A stretch of DNA of 64,000 nucleotides from Desulfobacter sp. (lineage in GTDB: Bacteria > Desulfobacterota > Desulfobacteria > Desulfobacterales > Desulfobacteraceae). The position numbers and the translations under genes were made by a program. The stretch spans positions 1,109,501-1,173,500 of the forward strand of contig CP054838.1 in assembly GCA_028768545.1 (NCBI GenBank), given 5' to 3'. Positions within the stretch are counted from its first letter, which is position 1; every line of letters starts with the position of its first letter. Below the pieces are notes generated by a model. That model was not told the DNA's origin and did not search any database. It was given only the letters and a program-made list of their open reading frames with translations. Below, piece after piece: positions 1 through 10,300 of this stretch.

Positions 1-2250
1 TGCTATGTTCAGGGAAAACTCAGCTTTAAAGAGATGCTCTTTGCCGGCAATGCCATTGACTTTACCCGTATGTTTATCTTTGCCGATGGTGAAGCGTCAA
101 CCGACCGGCAGATCATGTCCCGGCTGGGCGGTCGTGCATATGAAGATGCCTTTGCCCATAGAGTCCACAATGCCAACCGGGCCGCCTTTAACGGGGGGAT
201 GATCCAGTCTGCGGCCATGGCCCATCCGGATCTGATTCAATTTTTATACGCCGTGTTTGAACAACGATTTGATCCGGCCCGGGCTTCCAAGGGGGCAAAA
301 CAGGATCTGGTGGAAAAACAAGAGGCGTTTAAGCGGCTTCTGGACAGCCGGTTTATGGGATTTGACCTGGGCAGACAGCTTTTTTTGTTCATGTCCAGGC
401 TGGTTTTTTCCACCTTGAAAACCAATTTTTACACGCCTGAAAAGCGGTCTTTTAGCTTTCAGCTGGACAAAGGGGTGCTGGATCCGCTGGTCTGCAGCAG
501 CCCTGTGTTCAGCATTATTTTTGTGAACGGGCACTATGCCTGCGGCATTCACATGGGGGCAGGCCATATTTCACGGGGGGGGCTGGAATTGTTGAATATC
601 ACCTAGGCCAACCATGCCGTTAAACGGGACACGGCTGTATTACTCTGTTATGCCTTAGGGCCCAAGGCCCAGCAGGCTAGGCAAAAGGATATCTGTGAAT
701 CCGGGGCCGCGGCGGTGATCCTGCCCCATGCCGTTTACGGGGAATATGCAAGGGATGCCCTGTTCGATTTTACCGACGGGATTTTGGACCTCATGCTCTC
801 CCATGAGACCCCTCTGGACGACCGCGGCCGGCCTGAGATGCTTTTTTTCGGTCCAGGCCAGGGGACATCAGGGCTGATGGATGCCCTGACCCTGAGGGCA
901 AAACAACGAAAATTTCCCTATTGGCAAAGTCTGTACTCGGGCAAGAGCAACCAGATTCCCCATCATACCTGCGGGATTCTGGAGAACGGGGATATTTTTG
1001 CCCTAAAGCCCGTCAAAGAGCGGGGAATTGATCTTAGGATCAATGGCAAATCCGTTGACCTCACCTCTGATCTTGACAGGCTTCATCAAAAAATCGGAGG
1101 GGAAATACGGATTTGGGGCATGGCCGGTGCCGGTATCCTGGCGGCCTTCAGAACCCTTATCTTTCACTATGATTCAAGTGAAAAAGATTTGAACCTGGCC
1201 ATTATCGGCGGCCCGGAAGGCGGTCTGGGGCTTGGCCCATTTTTGGGGTACCAGGGCAGGATCTGCCTTATCATGGATCATACCGCCCTTGTTTTCGATC
1301 CCCAGGGACTGGACAGGACAGAGCTTGGGAAAATTGCCATTTCAGGCTGCCTGCCTTTGGGGGCAACCGCCCAGGCATTTTCGACTGAAAAATTGTCTCC
1401 CCAGGGGTTTAAGGTGCCTGCCAGGGAAAAATATCTGACCCTGCCTGACGGCAGGGTGGTGGAGGACGGGGCTGTATTTATTCGTAATTTTATGTTTGAT
1501 CCGGCGAATCAGACCCATATTGACGAAGCCCGAATTCAGGCCCTCATCCCCTGGGGCGGGTTCAAGGAGATGGTCACCCTGAAGAATTTCACAGCCTTTC
1601 TTGATAATTTCCAAGCCCTTGAGTTTATTGTTGAGGGGGCTGGCCGTCTTTTCAGCGATGCTGCAAGATTGTCCATTTCTACAGAGACCGAAATCAAGCT
1701 GGTCAAAGATACCACTTCAGACAAAGGATTTGCCTTTTTAAGCGCCCTTGGGGAGTCTTTGCCCGGATTTTTTCCGGGGCCGGAACCCGGGATTTTGAAT
1801 AATGCAAAAATCCGAAATGATTTGATCCGGGAGATGTTGACCCTGATTGAGGCACGTTCATCTGATGAAACCCGGATGCTTATCCGTATCCACAAAAAAA
1901 ATCCTGACATTCCCTTGTCCATTCTCTCAGACAAGGTTGGGGAGGATATCCTTGCCCTTGAGTCGATGATAAAAGAAAATCTTGGTTCTCTTTTGAAAAA
2001 AAAGGGGGCGGTTTGGCAGGTCATTGAAGCCTACCTACCCAAGGTGCTGACCAAAACCCTGGGCAAAAAACGGATCATGACCGTTTTAAATTCAGATCAG
2101 ATGCAGGCCTACAGGGATACCCTTATTACCAAAAAACTGGCATCCATGGCCTTTTATCGGTTCGGCCTTGACTGGGAGACCTTTCTTGTCCGGGTCAATA
2201 TTGATTTTTCAGAGGCTGTGAAAAGCCTGTTCGACCATGATTTCCAATAG
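1..2250 (+). CDS. NAD-dependent glutamate dehydrogenase-like protein, 5'-truncated by window, in-frame TAG
   Basis: The gene enters from the left edge, so the N-terminus is missing; 749 codons are visible. Homology to the large NAD-glutamate dehydrogenase group is suggested by an HISRGGLELL segment near codon 195 and, near the end, IVEGAGRLFSDAARL followed by LVKDTTSDKG, which resembles the family's VEGAN...KD(S/A)SANKGG region. The frame contains a TAG at 604-606. The following codons (ANHAV..., CYALGPKAQ...KDICESGA) continue the same protein without any start or RBS, so the amber codon lies inside the domain. Expected role: oxidative deamination of glutamate to 2-oxoglutarate in the cytoplasm. 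The frame is otherwise undamaged and stops at TAG 2248-2250. The family call is moderately sure; exact substrate is inferred. Confidence 0.6.
604..606 (+). other. In-frame amber codon in glutamate dehydrogenase-like gene
   Basis: TAG lies between ELLNIT and ANHAVKRD in one continuous frame. No ATG/GTG with an RBS follows closely, so reinitiation would remove a conserved part. Candidate pyrrolysine codon or a recent nonsense mutation; sequence alone cannot decide. Confidence 0.55.
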
Positions 2251-2315
2251 GCAAACGCTGGGATTTGGAATCCTTTTAAGCGTATCCCGGGCACTGGGCG
2301 ACCTGAAATCTTTGG

Positions 2316-2345
2316 TTGACAAAAGAGCCCGGCCTATCCTATATC
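2316..2345 (+). promoter_or_regulatory. Possible sigma-70 promoter for the secreted-protein pair
   Basis: TTGACA at 2316-2321 is followed after 18 bp by TATATC at 2340-2345, about 115 bp before the start at 2461. The -35 is perfect, the -10 is weak (4 of 6). Confidence 0.3.
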
Positions 2346-2460
2346 CCTGTTAGAGATTCTCAATCAAATCGTTTGAACTCATCCTGTCATCCGCTCTTTA
2401 TAGATCTTCATCGACTTACACCCCTTTTAGCCGAATATGCAGGTTAGAGGAGCTTTTATC

Positions 2461-2877
2461 ATGGAACACAGGCGGAAATTAATTGTTTTGGTTTTACTCC
2501 TGGCACTGGCCAGAACATCCCTGGCGTTTGCAGACGAACATCCGAATGCCCCACCCTTTCTGGACAGGAACCAGGCCTTTTCAATGATCAAAGACAATAT
2601 CGCCCCTGATCATCCTGGCCTTTTTGTTTCCGATCATCCAATCCAGGGGGGAACTGAGATTCCGAGCTGGGGAAAAACCCTGAGGGTTCCGGCAAATTTT
2701 GGCCAGGCCTGGTTCTTTTTTGTTGATGACCAGCCCCAGGCCAATTGGGGCCATGACTGCCGGTATTTTTTCGTGGATATCCAAACCGGGCGCTTTGGTG
2801 TTGTCTCCGCTCTTACCCCGCCGGACAATTGGTCAAGGATGGAAAAATTCCAGCATCCCCCAAAAAATTTCAATTAG
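2461..2877 (+). CDS. Small secreted protein, paralog of the N-terminal domain of the next gene
   Basis: 138 aa, function unknown. The ATG at 2461 is chosen over upstream codons because GAGGAG lies at 2447-2452 with an 8-nt gap and because it starts directly with a signal peptide (MEHRRKLIVLVLLLALARTS..ADE), predicting export. The mature part has an aromatic stretch, AWFFFVDDQPQANWGHDCRYFFVD, that closely matches SWFFFVDEQPGANWEHKASYILVD of the downstream protein. The two are thus tandem paralogs that share one domain. This copy ends where the shared domain ends. It is separated from the next gene by 68 bp and probably co-transcribed. Confidence 0.75.
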   Translation: MEHRRKLIVLVLLLALARTSLAFADEHPNAPPFLDRNQAFSMIKDNIAPDHPGLFVSDHPIQGGTEIPSWGKTLRVPANFGQAWFFFVDDQPQANWGHDCRYFFVDIQTGRFGVVSALTPPDNWSRMEKFQHPPKNFN

Positions 2878-2945
2878 GCACCACCCATTCCTGGTATTTT
2901 TTTGCCTGGAACTTTTTTTATGAACATTATCAAAAGGAGGTCATA

Positions 2946-4694
2946 ATGAAATTTAACCAAGGACGGTGGACATTCTGGTTTATGGCAGGCCTGATATTTT
3001 TTATCCCGGACATCACAATTGCGGCTCAGGCTGCAACACCGGAAATCAAAAAAGCCGTTATAATGAACACGCCGCTGAAGGCCCAGCTCTCCCTTGAACA
3101 GGCCCAGAAAACCATGACCACCCGGATTTACAAGGGAAAAATCGGTCAGCGGGCCCTGTACGCCAATCCCAAGCTCAAGCCGGCCGGCGCCAAAATCGGC
3201 AGCTGGAAAATCCCGTCCAAACTTGTAGTCTCAAAACCCTCCTGGTTTTTTTTCGTGGATGAACAGCCCGGTGCCAACTGGGAACACAAGGCCAGTTATA
3301 TCCTGGTGGACAAGGCCAGCGGCGAGGTCACACGGGTTCCGGCCATGAGTCCGCCCAGGGAGGCTTTGACCCTAAAGCCTTTGAACAAAAAAGCCAAAAC
3401 CTAGATGACCCTCATGAAAGCCGGGGCCAAACTCACCCGGACAAAAATGAGGGTCAAACCCATACGCCTGGTCAGGCAGGAAAAGTATGCCGTTCTTCTC
3501 TGCGGCGGCTGGAACAGCAGCTCCAACTATGCCCGGTATTGGAATGATCTCCAATTTATTTTTACAACATTAAAGCAAAAATACGGGTATTCAGATTCCC
3601 AAATCATTGTTCTTTACGCCAACGGCACCCACAGCCCGTCCGAGGATTTTGACGGTGACGGTATCAATGATATTGATTATGCCACCACCCAGGCCAATTT
3701 AACAACGGTGTTCAACATGGTTGCCGCCAATATTTCTTCTTCGGGAAAATTCTTTTTTTACGCCACCAATCATGGGGGAAACGACCCGGGTGATTACTAG
3801 GCCAATCTCACCCTTTGGCAGGACAGCATCCGGGATGACGAGTTTGCCAATCTCACCAAAAAAATCAAATGCCGGGAGGCCATTTACGTATTTGAGCAAT
3901 GCTTCAGCGGCGGGATGGTGGATGATATTCTCAATGCCGCTCCCAAACCCTGCACCGGCCCCAGGATCTGCGTCATGGCTGCCGCCCGCCACGACGAGCC
4001 CTCATGGGGGTGTGATACCGAAGGCCAGTACGACGAATATGTCTATCATTGGACATCTGCGGTGTATGGGAAAACTCCTGGGGGCGCCCGGGTGGATGCC
4101 GACGCCAACAACGACGGAAAGGTGACCATGAAAGAGGCCCATAATTACGCCAAGGCAAAGGATTCAAGGAATGAACACCCGGTGATCGGCTCCTGTGTCA
4201 CCGGGGCCTGCGATACCACCCTGGCCGTGAACAAACCTGCCAAGGAAGACTGTCTTTCCTTTAATCCGTCCCAAATATCCGTGGTGAAAAAACAAAATCG
4301 GTGGAAGGTGGCGGACGGTAAAAGCTGGCTTTTTGATTTTGGTTCAAACAAGGCCGAGGCTGTCAAAGCCCTGAAGATCATAAAGCATTACCGCATGGAT
4401 AAAACCTGTTATGTGGGCCGGCCCGATCCGAGTTTTACCTTTCTTCTGGCTAAAAACAAAGCTCCCAAGGGCGGTATGCCCGGCGAAGACTGCATAAAAT
4501 TCAACCCCCAGAGGCTCCAGGTCAAAAAGGTGAACAATCGGTGGAAAATCGTTGACAGCAAAAGTTTTCTTTTTGATTTCGCCAGTAAAAAAGATGAAGC
4601 GATCCAGGCCCTGAACCAAATCAAAAAATACGGGTTTACCCAGACCTGCTACCTGGGCCGGCCCGACCCGAGTTTCTCCTATTTGAAAAAATAG
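2946..4694 (+). CDS. Secreted caspase/legumain-like cysteine peptidase with two in-frame TAG codons
   Basis: 582 codons if both TAGs are read. ATG 2946 has a strong AGGAGG at 2935-2940. Order: signal peptide (1-27), the domain shared with the preceding gene (to about 145), TAG at codon 153, a peptidase domain from KYAVLLCGGWN (about 180), TAG at codon 285, and two C-terminal repeats (about 434-500 and 514-582) sharing EDC-FNP, W-K, DF and CY-GRPDPSF. Catalytic His276 lies in ATNHGG and Cys319 in FEQCFSGG, the paired motifs of the caspase/C13 fold. The TAG at 285 sits between them, so no active enzyme forms unless it is read through. Two acidic loops, DFDGDGIND and DANNDGKVTMKE (386-397), fit EF-hand-type Ca2+ binding. 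Likely acts in the periplasm or outside; substrate unknown. Confidence 0.7.
3402..3404 (+). other. In-frame amber codon at the domain boundary of the peptidase gene
   Basis: TAG is followed at once by ATG in the same frame. The upstream paralog ends at the equivalent place, so this could be a true stop, giving a stand-alone secreted protein and a separately started peptidase lacking a signal peptide. No good RBS is seen before ATG 3405. Confidence 0.5.
3798..3800 (+). other. In-frame amber codon between catalytic His and Cys of the peptidase
   Basis: TAG follows NHGGNDPGDY and precedes ANLTLWQDSIRDDEFA in one frame. The catalytic Cys motif EQCFSGG comes 34 codons later. Best candidate in the window for a translated UAG. 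Confidence 0.6.
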
Positions 4695-4700
4695 CCTTCT

Positions 4701-4735
4701 ACCGCCGGAGATAAATTTTTCCGGCGGTATTTTTA
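4701..4735 (+). terminator. Rho-independent terminator after the peptidase gene
   Basis: ACCGCCGG (4701-4708) pairs with CCGGCGGT (4721-4728), followed by ATTTTTAT. It lies 6 nt after the peptidase stop. Confidence 0.8.
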
Positions 4736-4850
4736 TGATTATCTCCCTTAAAAATAGCCTCAGTATTTTATAGATATTTTTATAAAAAAGTTTTTGATAT
4801 ATTTCCTTCTTTTAAAAGTTACTAAAAAGTAAAGAGGGAAAAGTACGGAT

Positions 4851-5193
4851 ATGTCTACAAAATGTTTCAGCAGTAGCAGAATAAAAATATTTTTGAAATT
4901 TACCTGTATTACCTGTTTATTCCTTTGCTGGTTTCTCATGTTTCCATATTTTGTCAGGGCAGAGGACATTACGATCACCACAAACACCACAGAAACCAAC
5001 GGCGGTTTTTCGGATCGAATATATACCGATTCTCTGACATTAAATCCCGGTGTTGAAATTAATACAGCAGGGAATAATGAAAGCGGGGTTAAGGGGACGC
5101 ATACGAATATGGTGAATATATTCGGAGATATCATCACCCATGGCGAATGGTCATCTGGGGTTGCCCTTACTGACAATAATATTGTTGTATATC
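4851..5193 (+). pseudogene. Surface/autotransporter-like protein, 5' fragment cut by IS256
   Basis: Signal peptide with a long cationic start (MSTKCFSSSRIKIFLKF...FVRAED) followed by Thr/Asn/Gly-rich sequence (TLNPGVEINTAGNNESGVKG) typical of beta-helix surface proteins. The gene is cut at 5193 by the left end of an IS256; the frame then runs into IS sequence. The matching 3' part is not on the other side of the IS, which instead shows the 5' part of an unrelated gene. Confidence 0.6.
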
Positions 5194-6644
5194 GGGAATG
5201 TTCAGAATTCTGTGTCACGGTTTCGGTTCCCGGATCTGCCTCAGCGCCAGCGGAAGTAAAAGTCAGGTCCGAGAATGGGCCTTCAATCAGCCACGTCGGA
5301 GGAGTTGACTTTTGCTGGAGTGGAGTTCCTGGAACCATCTTTTCCATCTGTAAATAAATCCCTATCAAATTCCCAGCTCTTTATCCAGCCGGCCTTCAAA
5401 GAAAATTGCCAACTGGGAAATTGTCAGTGACCAATTTTGAATCGGCATTGTCCATTTTTTACTGGCGTTCTGGATCCCCATGTAAAGCAGCTTTAACAGG
5501 CTGTCCTGGTTCGGGAATGATCCCTTTGTTTTGGTCAGTTTTCGAAACTGTCGATGCACAGCCTCAATGGTATTTGTGGTGTATATTATCCGTCGAATCT
5601 CTTCTGGATATTTAAAGAAATGACTGAGGCGTTCCCAGTTGTTCCGCCAGGATTTTATCACAATCGGGTATTTGTCATTCCATTTATTTTCCAAGATATC
5701 CAGTTCTTCTTCGGCCAGATCCTTATTGACCGCTTTATAAACACGTTTTAGATCTGCCATAAATTCCTTTTTATTTTTGGAACCAACGTATTTCAATGAA
5801 TTTCGGATCTGGTGGACTACGCAGAGTTGAACTTCTGTGTCCGGGAATATGGTCTCAATGGCCTCGGGAAAACCTTTTAGACCATCAACACAGGCAATCA
5901 GGATATCTTTTACCCCTCGGTTTGAAAGGTCTGTTAACACCTGCAGCCAGAAGTTCGCACCCTCATTCTCGGATATGTACAGCCCAAGAACCTCTTTGCG
6001 GCCCTCGATATTCACCCCAAGAATTGTGTAAACGGCTTTGCTGTCGACCTTTCCGTTTTCTCGTACTTTATAATGTATGGCATCAAGCCATACGATTGGG
6101 TACACATTTTCCAACGGCCTGGCCTGCCATTCTTTGACGGTATGGATGATTTTATCGGTAATGGTGCTCAGAGTGGCATTTGAAATCTCAAGTCCATAGA
6201 TTTCCTGTAAATGGGAAGCCATATCATTATAACTCATGCCCAGGCCGTAAAGGGCTATTATCTTTCTTTCAATTTCATCGCTGAGCGTTGTCTGATGTTT
6301 TTTGACGATCTGTGGAGAGAAGGTTCCGGCCCTGTCACGCGGGGTTTTTAGCTCAAATTTACCATCCAGGGATTTAATGGTCTTTTTGCTTTTTCCATTA
6401 CGGCGGTTGGCAGAAACTTCCTGCCCGAGATGGGACTCCAACTCTCCTTCAAGAGCAGCTTCAGCAAGATTTTTGATTAATGATGTAAGGACGCCGCCCT
6501 TACCTGTGAAGGGTTTACCTTCCTGGATGCCTTTAAGGGCTTTTTGAAAATCAAATTCGGTGTTTTCTTCGGTCATGTCAGTTCTCCTTATTTAGCTGAG
6601 TATATCAGCTTTCATTCAACTGACACAGAATTTTGAACGCCCTC
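5194..6644 (-). mobile_element. IS256-family insertion sequence, copy 1 (complete)
   Basis: 1451 bp with imperfect terminal inverted repeats: GGGAATGTTCAGAATTCTG at the left end and GAGGGCGTTCAAAATTCTG (complement) at the right end. It encodes one transposase on the minus strand. The 8 bp outside each end (TGTATATC and GAAAGCAG) do not match, unlike the paired duplications recovered for copies 2 and 3, so this copy sits at a rearrangement junction. Confidence 0.9.
5365..6576 (-). CDS. IS256 (mutator-type) transposase, copy 1
   Basis: 403 aa, full length for the family, with the DDE core: IVWLDAIHYKVRE, LIACVDGLKGFPEAI, and the C-terminal [22 protein letters not shown] region containing the catalytic Glu. 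ATG 6576 follows GGAGAACTGAC. Copies differ by a few residues (for example D, G or R before SKAVYTILG), so they are near-identical but not one duplicated read. Confidence 0.95.
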   Translation of the reverse strand: MTEENTEFDFQKALKGIQEGKPFTGKGGVLTSLIKNLAEAALEGELESHLGQEVSANRRNGKSKKTIKSLDGKFELKTPRDRAGTFSPQIVKKHQTTLSDEIERKIIALYGLGMSYNDMASHLQEIYGLEISNATLSTITDKIIHTVKEWQARPLENVYPIVWLDAIHYKVRENGKVDSKAVYTILGVNIEGRKEVLGLYISENEGANFWLQVLTDLSNRGVKDILIACVDGLKGFPEAIETIFPDTEVQLCVVHQIRNSLKYVGSKNKKEFMADLKRVYKAVNKDLAEEELDILENKWNDKYPIVIKSWRNNWERLSHFFKYPEEIRRIIYTTNTIEAVHRQFRKLTKTKGSFPNQDSLLKLLYMGIQNASKKWTMPIQNWSLTISQLAIFFEGRLDKELGI

Positions 6645-7015
6645 GAAAGCAGGGGGCAGATATTTTCAATCCGCTTTATTTTTCGGATCAGGGCCGAATC
6701 AACCGGGGTCTTTCCCGAGGCCCAGACTTCACAGCGTCCCTCCTCTTCCGGGGTATACAAGACCGTTCCCTTGTACCTTTTATACCTCGTTTCTTTCGTA
6801 AAAAGAATATCTTGCCCTGGTGGCTTTTCCAAAAGGGCCTTGACCCTGGCCTGCAGCTTGAGGACCTGCTGGTCTGCCTTTCCCATTGCAGACCAAATTT
6901 GGTCTGCAATCTCGGACAGGGGCTCGTTGGGGGGGGCAGCGCACCCTGCAGCAAGGCTGAAAACCATCAGGGCAATTCCTGTGACCCACCATTTTTTATT
7001 TTTAAATACCACCAT
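6645..7015 (-). pseudogene. Lipoprotein, 5' fragment cut by IS256
   Basis: Starts MVVFKNKKWWVTGIALMVFS and has a lipobox-like LAAGC at about residues 21-25, so an exported, lipid-anchored protein is likely. About 124 native codons (to ICPLLS) remain before the frame enters the IS256 end. The rest (KADQQVLKLQARVKALLEK, GTVLYTPEEEGRCEVW) matches no family I can name; it may be a ligand-binding sensor region. Its 3' half is not in the window. Confidence 0.6.
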
Positions 7016-7305
7016 ATATTTTCTCCCGGATCCTGTGCGTTTTCAAGGCAGGATGCATACCATCCTTCCTTTATATCAGAATCGATTTTATCCATACCAA
7101 GTTTCACCGATATGTCAAATGCAAGATGCTCGATTTAGGTTAAAATCTTTTGTGTTTTTTCGTTTGCTGTATTGCAGATTTTTGATCCTTAAAGTAACTT
7201 TGACAGACTTTGTTTTTTGGGAACGCCTGTGGTTATGCATTACAATGCCATATCCCGGGCCTGTCAAAACAACGGCCTTCTCCATGTGGTGCCATTGGTT
7301 TTTGC

Positions 7306-7334
7306 TTGATTACACAATAAGGGTCGTTTATAAA
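7306..7334 (+). promoter_or_regulatory. Sigma-70-like promoter for the MalT/BTAD regulator
   Basis: TTGATT (7306-7311), 17 bp, TATAAA (7329-7334), ending 34 bp before the GTG start at 7369. Spacing is ideal and the -10 matches 5 of 6. The rest of the 353-bp gap (7016-7368) shows no other clear signal. Confidence 0.55.
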
Positions 7335-7368
7335 CCTTTTTAACATAAACAAGGATTGGAAAACACTT

Positions 7369-10300
7369 GTGGACATATTAGTTTCAAAACTCCAAACGCC
7401 TAAAAGATACCATGTCCTTCATCGGCGACGATTAATCAGGATTTTTGAAGATTTCCACCAGTCCAAACTTGGGGTTGTCACCGCCGGTGCAGGGTACGGA
7501 AAAACCACCCTTGTCAAGGATGCCCTTGAAAATTTAAACATCAATTGTATCTGGTACCGGCTGGATGATCAGGACACGGATTTCCCGGTATTTATCTCTT
7601 ATCTTTATTCTGCAATCCAAGATCATGTTTCAGATCCCAATGGATTTAAGATCAACGAGAAGGTTCCAAGACCAAACCTGCAAAAGCAGACAGAGGCATT
7701 GCTCAAATGGCTCTGCCTGGTTGAAAAAGTTATACTCAGACCCACCGTGCTGGTTTTGGATGATTATCACCTTGTCCAGGAGAGTGATCAGATCCGGGAG
7801 GCCATTGAATTTATTATTGAGCGGTTATCCGATCAGGTTCATATGGTGATTATTGGGCGAAGAAACCTGAACTTGAAGCTGTCCGGCTTAAGGGCCGGAG
7901 GTCAGCTTCTGGAAATCAGCGAAACGGATCTGGCGTTTACCGTTGACGAGATCCGGCGGTTTTTTACCCAGACCCAGGGGCTTTCAGATGCACAGATAAA
8001 AGATATCCATTCAAATACCGGGGGGTGGGCGGCAAGTCTGGTGCTTTTACGATATGCGTTTTTAAAACACAGGCCTACTGCCGTGGCAAATCATCTGGAA
8101 TTGTTCAGGCAGACCCCCAATCATATTTTTTCATATTTAAAAGAAAACATTTTTGATGTCCAGCCGGACCATATTAAATCGTTTATGATGAAGGCAGCAC
8201 TTTTACCGGAGATAGATACCCGGCGCTGTAAAAAGATATTTGATATTGATGATGCAGACCTGATTTTAAGACAGATGATTGAAGATCATTTGATGATATT
8301 TCCTGTGGATGAATCCGGCAGGGTGTTTTATTTTCACCATTTGTTCAGGGATTTTTTAATTGCCCAGATTAATCAAACCTATTCCATTTCTGAAATTCAA
8401 AAACTGCACTGCAGCATTGCCCGCAAAATACAAGAGGATGATATCTTCATGGCATTGCATCATTTTGTTGAAGGTCATGCATTTGAAGATGCCATACGTA
8501 TTGTTGACAACTATGATATGGATTTTCTGCTGGAAGGTAAAATAAATTTCCTTGACCGGTGCCTGAAAAAGATCCCTGGGAAAATAATAGAAAAAAATCC
8601 CCAGCTCCTCCTGGCCCAGGCAAAGCTTTTTACATATTTTGGCGACCCGGGTCAGGCAACAAAGATGATTGGTTTGGCACTCAAGCAATTTAAAAAACAA
8701 AAATCCAAAGAAAACATGGTTAAATGTATTGTTGAACTTGGATCCCAATATTATTTTACCGGATATGTTAAAGAGGCAAAACTGCTCATGGAGCAGATCC
8801 TTGACGATGTGGAAAAAACATCAGCAACCTATATCATTGCCATGACCTATCTGACCTTTTTGTCCTCGGTTCTGGGAGAATTTAAAACGGCTGCCCGTTA
8901 TTATCAAATCGTCCGGGATGAAATCAAAAATTTTCCAGAGTTCGAACAAAAGGCATACTCGGCTTTGATCAACACCTCCTATTCTTATACCCTATATATC
9001 AACGGTGAATTTGAGCGGGCGCAAAAATTTAATGAGAAATTATTACACTCTGTTCTTGAGTTGAAACTTGCCCCCTGTTCCCCCCTTGTTTATTATCAGC
9101 TCAGCGCCACCTGCTTTTACCTGGGCGATTTTGAAACAGGGGTGGACTATGCCAAAAAAGGCATTGGCTGCTGTGAGGATACATCGCTTTCAGACAGCCG
9201 GAAAGGCTGGGTTTATCTTGCCCGGGCCCACAATCACCTGGGCCTGGCTCAGTTTGAAAAGGCGATCAAGTATATTGACAAGAGTTTTGATCTTTTTGAA
9301 ATGCCCGGCAATCGATGGGGAATGGCAAATGCATGGGAATGCCTTTACCAGGTCTATCTGGGTCAGAAAAAGTTTGAATCTGCAAAACAGATACTCGGCC
9401 GGGCCTTTGATATTATCAAGGGCTATGGCCTGGTCTTGACCCAAGGAATCCTTGAAAATGACAAAGCACACCTGTTTATCATGGAAAAAAAATATTCAGA
9501 CGCACTGGAATGTCTTGAAACGGCCAGACCAAAACTTTTCGGTGCAAGTTACCATCTGTTTAACAACCATATGCTGAGCCTGAGATCTTATTTTGAATCC
9601 GGCAATACAACCTTCGCGGCCCACCATTTATCCTGCGCCCTGTCCCTTTGTGAGACCCATTCCTATGATCGGTTTGTCAACCAGGCACAGGACTGGCTGA
9701 TTCCGTTGGTCCGGCAGGTGTCATCAACCCCGGACTTTTTGAATGAAAAAGATCTGATCTATATCCAAACCATATTAAAGGCGGATATAACAGGTCATGT
9801 GAAACCAATGCACATATCCTTGTTGGGCCGGTTTAAATTAATCCTGGGAGACAGGGAACTGCCCCTGTCGGCGTGGAAAAGTTCTAAGGCGCTCATGATT
9901 TTAAAATACCTTACCGCCAACAGGAAAAAAGGGTTTATCCCCAGGGAGGTTCTCATTGAGATGCTCTGGCCGGATCAGGATCCCCAAAAAACCGGCAGCC
10001 GGTTTAACATGGCCATGAGCAGCCTGCGGAAAACATTGGAACCGGATCTTTCACCCAAGGCGCCGTCTTCATATATTGAACGCAAAAAAGATATGTACCG
10101 GCTTTTTAATGAGAGACAAATTAAGATTGATACGGAATTGTTTTTTAATGCAGTGGCCCAGGCAAAAGCGATGGCCGGTGACGCTGATAAAGCCCTTGAG
10201 TCATATCTTCTGGCCGAATCATTATACAAGGACGTATTTTTAAATGAAGACCTTTATCAAGAGTGGTGTATTCAACAAAGGGAGTATTTCATTTCTGAGT

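Noticed and set aside
3405-3800. Independent small gene between the two TAG codons
   Set aside because: It would contain only the first half of the peptidase domain with the catalytic His and no Cys, and lacks an RBS.
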